From Verrucomicrobiota bacterium (GTDB taxonomy: Bacteria > Verrucomicrobiota > Verrucomicrobiia > Verrucomicrobiales > Akkermansiaceae): DNA of 64,000 nucleotides. Below the pieces are notes generated by a model. It saw only the letters and a program-made list of their open reading frames with translations, was not told the origin of the DNA and did not search any database. The stretch lies in the NCBI GenBank assembly GCA_026397725.1, contig JAPLUI010000227.1, forward strand, positions 1-64,000, in the 5' to 3' direction. The position numbers and the translations under genes were made by a program. Position 1 is the first letter of the stretch. The number at the start of each line of letters is the position of its first letter. Below are positions 54,242-62,000 of the stretch, in pieces.

Positions 54242-55474
54242 TCACAGTGCGGGGTGAGGCGGCTTCGCCAGCGTCATCACGCATTCCAGATGGCGGGTGT
54301 GAGGAAACAGGTCGAAGGGTTGGACGTCGCTGAGTTGATAGCCCGCTTCGCTGAGTTGCTTGAGATCGCGCACCTGGGTGGCGGGATCGCAGGAGACATA
54401 GACGACCCGCGCCGGCCCGAACCTGACAAGCTGGGCGAGAAACTCCGGCGTGCAACCTTTGCGCGGCGGATCAATCACCACGGCGCTTTGCGCGGCGGGA
54501 AAGTCGATTGCATCGAAGACCGCCTCGGCGGATGCCGTTAGAAAACGGACATTGGCGATGCCGTTGGCCGCAGCGTTCCTGCGGGCCCACTCGCAGGCGG
54601 TGGCAGACACTTCCACGCCGGCGACTTGGTGGAAATGCCCCGCCAGGCTCAGTGCGAACAAGCCCGACCCGCAATAGGCATCGACCAGATATTGAGCGCC
54701 GCCAGCCGCCGCCTGGGTGGCGACGTGACCGGTGAAGGCGGGCAGCATGAACGGATTGTTCTGGAAAAAATCCCCGGCGAGGAATTGCAGGGCGAGCCCG
54801 CCGACGTGCTCGCAGACGGTGGCGTTGGCATCCGTTTCAACCCGCTCCCCGGTGGCCCGCAACAGCATGGTGGCACCACGTTTGAAGCTGGCGGCGCGGG
54901 CGTGCAGACTCGCGCGGAGGTCCGGCAAGGCGGCATTGATCGAGTCCATCGCGATCGGGCATTGCGGCACATCAATGAGTTGCGAGCGCCTGCCACAGGC
55001 CAGAAAACCGATGGGACCCAGATCGCCATTCTTGGCCTGTTCAAAATGCGGCGTGATCTTCGAGCGATAATTCCAGATTTGGGCGGATGACAGGCAGGGG
55101 TTCACCGGAAACGTGATCCCCGCCATGTGTTGCATCAATTCGCCCACCTGCCGCGATTTCCAGCCGAGTTGGCTGGCGTGGTCCAGGTGTTGATACTGGC
55201 AGCCGCCGCATTCGCCAAACAACGGACAGCGCGGCACCACCCGCTCCGCCGAGGCAACCAGCACCTCGACCAGATCGGCATGCGAGCAATTCCTCTCATT
55301 GCGAAACACCCGGGCCCGCACCCGCTCGCCGGGCAACGTGAACGGCACCATCACCACCCAGCCGTCGAGCCGCCCCACCCCAGCCCCCAAATTCGTCAGG
55401 GCATCGATCGTCAGCCCGATCTCCTCGTGATAGGCAAACGGTGTGGGCACAAACTTTTTCGGCGGTCGTGGCAT
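54242..55474 (-). CDS. RlmD/TrmA-type RNA (uracil-5-)methyltransferase
   Basis: A 410-residue SAM-dependent enzyme from ATG 55472-55474 (MPRPPKKFVPTPFAYHEEIG). A TRAM-like N-terminal domain is present (LTIDALTNLGAGVGRLDGWV, VPFTLPGERVRARV). The [4Fe-4S] cysteines are in CPLFGECGGCQYQHL. Methylase motifs: LVDAYCGSGLFALSLA, VIDPPRKGCTPEFL and VYVSCDPATQVRDLKQL, where the last C is catalytic. These match RlmD and related tRNA/rRNA m5U methyltransferases. Which RNA is modified cannot be told from sequence alone. Confidence 0.92.
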   Translation of the reverse strand: MPRPPKKFVPTPFAYHEEIGLTIDALTNLGAGVGRLDGWVVMVPFTLPGERVRARVFRNERNCSHADLVEVLVASAERVVPRCPLFGECGGCQYQHLDHASQLGWKSRQVGELMQHMAGITFPVNPCLSSAQIWNYRSKITPHFEQAKNGDLGPIGFLACGRRSQLIDVPQCPIAMDSINAALPDLRASLHARAASFKRGATMLLRATGERVETDANATVCEHVGGLALQFLAGDFFQNNPFMLPAFTGHVATQAAAGGAQYLVDAYCGSGLFALSLAGHFHQVAGVEVSATACEWARRNAAANGIANVRFLTASAEAVFDAIDFPAAQSAVVIDPPRKGCTPEFLAQLVRFGPARVVYVSCDPATQVRDLKQLSEAGYQLSDVQPFDLFPHTRHLECVMTLAKPPHPAL

Positions 55475-55591
55475 GGCAGGCCGCCAGCATGCCTTGCCGC
55501 CGGGCCCCGGGCAATGGATTTCCCCTAACATGATTTCCCGTGATTTCCCGTAACGCGGGCCACGGCGCCTAACAGGGTGTCAGACAACTGA

Positions 55592-55827
55592 TCGTGGTGG
55601 ATTTCCTCGCCACGGATTTCCAAGGTCGCCGCCAATTGATCCAGGTGGCTGCGGACATTTCGGCTCCGTCGACATTCGAGCGGGAAGTCCGGGCTCTAAC
55701 CGAAGCTTGCAAGGAATTTCCGGATGCGGCGGCCCTCCTGGTGACCGAGACCGAAGCGCCGCACGGCAGCCGCGTCCCAAAAGGGATCGGGATCGTGCCG
55801 GTCTGGCAATGGCTGCTGGGTTGCTGA
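55592..55827 (+). pseudogene. C-terminal fragment of a DUF4143/AAA-type ATPase
   Basis: An open frame with no ATG reads VDFLATDFQGRRQLIQVAAD, then STFEREVRALTEACKEF and IGIVPVWQWLLG to the stop at 55825-55827. This matches the nuclease-like C-terminus of DUF4143 AAA ATPases ('EVDFv...lIQVsw...REvrAL...vlPvwrWLL'). The ATPase core is missing. It lies in the 410-base gap before the FG-GAP gene. Confidence 0.6.
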
Positions 55828-55884
55828 GCACAAAATGATGTGACCCTGCTTGACCAATCCGTCAAAACCTGCGACAGCTTGGGC

Positions 55885-57246
55885 ATGACCCAACCCCACA
55901 TGACGATCCTGACATTCCTGGCCGCAGCGCTGGGCGCCAGCGCGGCGGAGGCCCCGTTGCAAACCCTGCATACCTTCAAGAAAATCCAAGTGACCGATGA
56001 GTTTTGGTGCGAGGGCGCTTATTACGGCGACTTCAATCACGACGGCAAGCTGGACGTTTGCGGCGGGCCGTTCTGGTGGGAGGGACCTGATTTCAAGGTT
56101 CGCCATGAATACCGTTCCGCGACCAAGACCTCAAGGATCAAGAAGGCCGACGGCACGGAGGTCACGGTTCCCGGCTACAGCGGCGCCAAGGGCACCAGCA
56201 ACGATTATTCCGATAACTTCCTGACCTATGCCCATGACTTCAACGGGGATGGGTGGACCGATATCATCGTGTACGGTCACCCCGGCACCGACGCCTGTTG
56301 GTACGAGAATCCACAAGGCCGCCAGAACGCTGACGGCTCGGACCATTGGCCGTCCCACCTGGCGGTTAGGGTCCTGGACAACGAATCACCCCGCTTCGGC
56401 GATATCGATGGCGACGGCAAGCCCGACGCGGTCTGCAATTCCAAGGGCTTCCTTGGCTACGCAACTGCCGACTGGAGCCAGCCGACGCAGCCCTGGACCT
56501 GGCACTCGATTTCGCCAAAAGGCGCCTGGCAAAAGTATTCCCACGGGGTGGGCTTTGGCGACGTCAATGGCGATGGCCGCGCGGATTTCCTGGAACAAAA
56601 CGGCTGGTGGGAGCAACCCGCATCGCTCCGCGGCGATCCCGAATGGAAAGCGCATCCCTTTCCCTTCGCGGCGGGCGCCGGTACCGCAGGCGGCGCGCAG
56701 ATGTATGTTTACGATTTCAACAATGACGGTCTGAACGACGTGCTCACCACCCTCAATCCGCATGGCTACGGCATCGTCTGGTATGAACAGACGCAAGACC
56801 AGGGCCAGCTCTCATTCAAACCACACACGATTGTCGGCAAGCAGCCGGAGGACAGCAAATACGGCGTCAAGTTCTCACAACCCCACGCCTTCGAGCTGGT
56901 GGATATGGATGGCGACGGCATCCAGGATTTCGTGACGGGCAAGCGGTTTTGGGCGCACGGTCCGACGGGCGATGAGGAACCGAACGCTCCGGCGGTGCTC
57001 TATTGGTTCAAAACCGTGCGCCATCCGGATCAGACCGTGGACTTCATTCCCTATCTGATCGATGATGATTCCGGAGTGGGCACCCAAGTGGCTGCGGCAG
57101 ACTTGAATGGCGACCGCTTGCCGGAGGTGATCGTTGGCAACAAGAAAGGCGTCTTCGTCTTCATTCACGAGGCCCGCAAGGTCAGCCGTGAAGAATGGGA
57201 ACAGGCCCAGCCCAAGGCCCTGAAATCATCAGCCGACCGCCCCTAA
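55885..57246 (+). CDS. Exported FG-GAP/VCBS repeat protein
   Basis: A 453-residue protein from ATG 55885 (a start at 55900 is equally possible) with signal peptide MTILTFLAAALGASAAEA. It has FG-GAP/VCBS-type calcium loops at regular spacing: DFNHDGKLDV, DFNGDGWTDI, DIDGDGKPDA, DVNGDGRADF, DFNNDGLNDV, DMDGDGIQDF, DLNGDRLPEV. These build a seven-bladed propeller-like protein, usually on the cell surface or periplasm. Tryptophan and tyrosine pairs (GGPFWWEGP, ACWYENPQG) suggest carbohydrate contact. Such proteins are abundant in Verrucomicrobia and Planctomycetes. No enzyme motif was found. Confidence 0.85.
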   Translation: MTQPHMTILTFLAAALGASAAEAPLQTLHTFKKIQVTDEFWCEGAYYGDFNHDGKLDVCGGPFWWEGPDFKVRHEYRSATKTSRIKKADGTEVTVPGYSGAKGTSNDYSDNFLTYAHDFNGDGWTDIIVYGHPGTDACWYENPQGRQNADGSDHWPSHLAVRVLDNESPRFGDIDGDGKPDAVCNSKGFLGYATADWSQPTQPWTWHSISPKGAWQKYSHGVGFGDVNGDGRADFLEQNGWWEQPASLRGDPEWKAHPFPFAAGAGTAGGAQMYVYDFNNDGLNDVLTTLNPHGYGIVWYEQTQDQGQLSFKPHTIVGKQPEDSKYGVKFSQPHAFELVDMDGDGIQDFVTGKRFWAHGPTGDEEPNAPAVLYWFKTVRHPDQTVDFIPYLIDDDSGVGTQVAAADLNGDRLPEVIVGNKKGVFVFIHEARKVSREEWEQAQPKALKSSADRP

Positions 57247-57443
57247 CGAATTTCCCGGAAGTCATGTGCAAGCGCTGGCAACGGAATTTTCCGGTGATGG
57301 CAGGCAAGTGAAGGTTGCCAGGAATCTCGTTTCAACCTACCTTTCACCTCAGACAAATTTTCTTGAGCCGGAGGCCCGATCCCCCACATACCCTGCTTTC
57401 GCAGGGGCGGCACTCCAAACGTGAATCCCTAGCAACCAATCCC

Positions 57444-58727
57444 ATGACTGTATTCTTTCCCTCCATCCGGAGCACCGCCGTGCATCGGGCGTGCGTATTT
57501 CCGCTGCTGCTTGCGTGGCACGCCATGCCGCTGCGTGCCGGCGAGAACTGGCCACAGTTTCGCGGTTCGCACGCCAACGGCCAGGCCTTGACGCAAGGGT
57601 TGCCGGTCACCTTCGGCGAAGCGGAGAACGTGCGCTGGAAAACCCCGGTGCATGGCAAGGCATGGTCGTCGCCCGTGGTCTGGGACCGGCAGATTTGGAT
57701 GACCACCGCCACCACGGATGGCACGGAGCTGGGAGCGGTTTGCGTCGATGCCGAGTCGGGTAAGATCGTGTACGACGTGGTGGTGTTCAAAATTGCCAAG
57801 CCGCAGTTTTGCCATCCGATGAACAGCTATGGCACGCCGACCCCGGTGCTCGAAAAAGGGCGGGTCTATCTCCACTTCGGCGTGCATGGCAGCGCCTGCC
57901 TCGACACCACCACCGCCAAGCCGCGGTGGACCCGCCAGGATTTCGCCTGCGACCATTTCCGCGGCCCGGCGTCGTCGCCCATCGTGGTGGACGACCTGCT
58001 CGTGCTCACCTTCGACGGGGTCGATGTGCAATACCTCGTGGCGCTCGACAAGCACAGCGGCAAGACGGTGTGGAAGCGCGACCGCAACATCGTCTATGAC
58101 ACCGACGATACCGACTACCACAAAGCCTACTCGACGCCGGCGGTCATCACCGTTGGGGGCCAGCCACAACTGGTTAGCACCAGCGCCGGCGCCACCATCG
58201 CCTACGTGCCGAAAACGGGCGAAGAGATTTGGCGGGTGCGCAGCGGCGGCATGAACGCGGCGGCCTTGCCCTTGTTCGGGAACGGACTGATCTATGCCAC
58301 CAGTGCGGCCGGCGGCTTCCAACTTTTTGCCGTGCGCCCCGGCGGGCGCGGCGAGGTGACCGATACCCATGTGGCGTGGAAGTTTTCCAAGAATGTCCCG
58401 ACGCGCTCCTCGCAGATTCTGGTCGGCGAACGCTTGTTCATGATCAGCGATGCGGGGGTGATCTCATGCGTCGATGCCAAGTCGGGGGAGAGCGTGTGGC
58501 AGAAACGCCTGGGAGGAGCGTTCTCCGCCTCGCCGCTCTTTGCGGAAGGGCGCATCTACTTCTTCGGTGAGGAGGGCGAAGTCCCGGTGGTGGCTGCCGC
58601 GGACGAATACAAGTTGCTCGCCAACAACCGCCTCGGCGATGGCTTCATGGCCTCGCCCGCGGTCTTCGCCAACTCGCTCATCCTGCGCTCGCGCACCCAT
58701 CTCTATCGCATCGGGAAAGTGCCATAA
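57444..58727 (+). CDS. PQQ-type beta-propeller exported protein
   Basis: A 427-residue protein from ATG 57444 (MTVFFPSIRSTAVHRACVFP) with a signal peptide ending near MPLRAGE. It has WPQFRGSHANGQALTQGLPV at the N-terminus, WKTPVHGKAWSSPVVWDRQI, and PQQ-like blades: LDTTTAKPRWTRQ, LDKHSGKTVWKRDRN, VPKTGEEIWRVRSGGM, VDAKSGESVWQKRLGG. The repeated Trp strand (x-x-G-x-x-x-W) is the propeller signature. It resembles exported PQQ-repeat proteins that often accompany sulfatases or DUF1080 proteins. The cofactor and any oxidase role are not shown. Confidence 0.88.
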   Translation: MTVFFPSIRSTAVHRACVFPLLLAWHAMPLRAGENWPQFRGSHANGQALTQGLPVTFGEAENVRWKTPVHGKAWSSPVVWDRQIWMTTATTDGTELGAVCVDAESGKIVYDVVVFKIAKPQFCHPMNSYGTPTPVLEKGRVYLHFGVHGSACLDTTTAKPRWTRQDFACDHFRGPASSPIVVDDLLVLTFDGVDVQYLVALDKHSGKTVWKRDRNIVYDTDDTDYHKAYSTPAVITVGGQPQLVSTSAGATIAYVPKTGEEIWRVRSGGMNAAALPLFGNGLIYATSAAGGFQLFAVRPGGRGEVTDTHVAWKFSKNVPTRSSQILVGERLFMISDAGVISCVDAKSGESVWQKRLGGAFSASPLFAEGRIYFFGEEGEVPVVAAADEYKLLANNRLGDGFMASPAVFANSLILRSRTHLYRIGKVP

Positions 58728-59003
58728 CGGGAGCGGTGAGTTGGCACTCTTGCACAACCAGCCATTGACCAGTGCCTGGATTTTCCATGCGCGGGCCTGC
58801 TCTGCTGCCGGCAGTTCCGGCACCCGGTGGGCGCTTTCCCATCAAGCGAACCCAGAAAAACTTTTTTTTCCGCTTGCGGTCGGAAAATTTTCTGATTTCC
58901 TTTCAGCATTCTCCGGGTGGGCTGGCGTCTGACACTGCCAGTGGCTTGGAATCCGGAGCACGTCACGTTATGAGAAACACCAACAATCCATATGCACCTC
59001 ATC
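58728..59003. other. Gap before the metalloprotease gene
   Basis: No gene is seen. A run of eight T's lies at 58862-58869, and an A/T-rich stretch near 58885-58900 could be part of a promoter for the downstream gene. The ATG at 58992 is in frame with the metalloprotease start at 59004 and is an alternative start. Confidence 0.4.
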
Positions 59004-62000
59004 ATGAAACACCAAACTGATTCATCCGCGCCTTGGCTAGGTCATGGACGCCCGCCCGAGCACCAATTTCCCGGCACTCGGAATTCGCCGGTCGCCCGGC
59101 CCTGGCTGCCGCTGTGCGCATTGCTGCTCACCGTTGGAGCGTGGCACGCAGGCGCGACCGCGCCGCCGCGGCCGGGAGAGCTGGCAGGCTATGCCGCGGA
59201 TGGCACGCTGGCCGAACGGGTGGCATTTGCCGAGGACATCGGCAACGACAAATTCGACCCGGGCTTCCTCGCTCAAGCCAGATTCAATATGCAGCGGCTC
59301 GTCATGGAGGCGCAGGGGATTGATCCTGGGATTGCCGCCACGCCGCCGCCGGCATGGCGCGGCATGCCCACCACGGGCAGCCCCAAGGTGCTGTGCATGT
59401 TGGTCGAGTTCAACGATTACGTTCACAGTCCCGTCAATACGCGGGAGGCCATCGACAATGCCCTCTTTGGCGCGGGCAATCCGGCGAAATTCCCCTACGA
59501 GAGCCTCACCAACTACTACCAGCGCTCGTCCTACAACAAACTGGCCCTGCAAGGCAATACGCTCGGCTGGTACCGGACGCCTTACAATCGGTCGGAAGTT
59601 CCTCAGAATTTCATCGGACGGCAGAATCTGATCAAGGATGTCATCGACCATTATGCGCGCCTCGGGCACGACTTCAGCCAGTATGACAACGACGGTGACG
59701 GCGTGGTGGACCTGTTTTACGTCATCTACGCGGGACCGAACACCGGCTGGGGCAACTTCTGGTGGGCGTACCAGACCGCCTGGGTGGATCCCTTGCCTTT
59801 TACGTATCAAATTAGCGGCAAGACGTTTTCAAAATACGTCTTCCAGTTTCAAAACGAAACCAACGGTGCCCCGTTCACGCCGGTCGCGACCATTCACGAA
59901 ACCGGCCATGCCCTCGGCATCCCGGACTATTACCAGTACAAAGGTGGCGTCGGGCCCGCTGGCGGCGTGGGCGGCCTGGACATGATGGACAGCCACCAGG
60001 GCGATCACAATTGTTTCAGCAAGTGGACCCTCGGCTGGCTGACCCCGACGATGGTGGCCAGTGGCAGTCAGACGATCCAATTACGGCCCTCCGGGACCTC
60101 TGAGGATTGCGTCATGATCATGCCTGGCGCCAATGCCGCCGCGCAATTCAGCGAGTACTTCATGGTCCAGAACCGCACCAAGGCGGGGAACGACAACGCC
60201 CCCGACTGGCCGGGCAGCGGCATGATGATCTGGCACCTCGACGCCCTCGCCGGGGAGGACTATGCCTATAACAACACCAACACCCCGCACAAGCTGCTGC
60301 GCCTGATGGAGGCCGACGGAAAGGAGCATATCGAGAGCCGTTTGGGCGGCAACCCCGGCGACTTCTACGCGGCGGGCCGGGCCTTTACCCCGACCAGTTC
60401 CCCGAGCAGCTTGCTCTACAATGGCAACAGTTCCTTGGTTTCGGTGACCAACTTCACGCCCGCCCAGCCCACCATGAGCGCGCTGTTCACCATCAACCCG
60501 TATGGCATGCTGCCACCCGCCGTGGCGATCAGCTCACCTGCCGACGGTTTTGCCTCGCCGCAGGGTGCCACCATTGCCATCTCGGCCAACTTTTATGACC
60601 CCACCTACGGCTACCCCGCTTCAATCGCCTTCTATTGCGATGGCGCCCTGATCTCCACTGATACGACTGGGCCCTACACCGCCTCATGGATTGGCGCCAC
60701 GGTGGGTAGCCATGTGCTCACCGCCGTGGCCACCGGCTACGCCGGCCTGACGACCACTTCCGCCCCCGTTACGATCAGTGTCACCGCAGTCAGCCCCCCG
60801 GCCAACGACTATTTCGCCGGACGCATCACCATCGCCGGCGATGTCAAGACGGTCACCGGCACGAATGTCAGCGCGTCGGAGCAAAGCTACGAGCCGAGCC
60901 ACGCCGGCCAAGTCCCAAAGAAATCGGTCTGGTGGACCTGGACGCCGTCCATCACCGGCACGGCGACGATCACCACCGCAGGCAGCAATTACGACACGAT
61001 TTTGGCCGCCTACACCGGCAACGCCGTTGGCTGGCTGGTCGACAAGGCCAGCAATGACGACGTTGGGGGTAGTGATCGCACCAGTTCTATCACTTTTTCG
61101 GTCACTGCGGGAGTGCCCATTCAAATCGTCGTGGATGGCTATAACGGGGCGAGCGGCTCCATCACGCTGAATGTTTCCGTGGTCTATATTCCGCCTGGCA
61201 ATGATATGTTCGCCGGGGCCAGCGTCATCTCCAATGCCAGCACCCCGGTGACGGTCACCGGCACCAACAACGGAGCCACCGCCCAGACCGGGGAACCGGC
61301 CCATGCGGGAAGCGGTCCGGACGCTTCCGTCTGGTGGCAATGGACGGCCCCGTCCGACGGCACGCTGCAGGTCTCCACGGCCGGCAGTTCCTTCGACACC
61401 GTGCTGGGCGTTTACACGGGCGCGGCGGTGAATGCTCTCACCGTGCGGGCTTCCAACGATGACGCGACCGGCACGAGGACCAGTTATGTCTCACTCGCCG
61501 TCACCGGCGGCACCACGTATTTCATCGCGGTGGACGGCTATCACGGAGCAACCGGCGACATCACGGTGCAGGTGTCGTTTTACGATACCAACGATCCGCC
61601 GACCATCTCGCTGACCAGTCCATGGAACGGCCAATCGATCGGGCGCAATAACTACCTGCACCTGGCTGCGGAAGCCTATGATCCCGAAGGGCGCGTCAAG
61701 GAGGTCCGCTTTTACCTGAACGGCACCCTGGTGGCAACCCTCCTCCCTAACCCCGGCGGTGTTTTCGATGCCTATCAACTCATGACCGTGGCCGGCTATT
61801 ACACCGTCACCGCCACGGCTGAGGACGTGCTTGGGCTCACGGCCACCGCCACCGCCACGGTCCTGGTCAGTACCATCACCTTGCCGGTAGCACTCAACAA
61901 CTCCTCGCTCACCTGGGTGAGCGGCGGCACCCAGAGTTGGTCCGGCACGGCTGCCAAATCGCACGACGGAGCCTCCTCGGCCGGCAGCGGCGCGCTCGGC

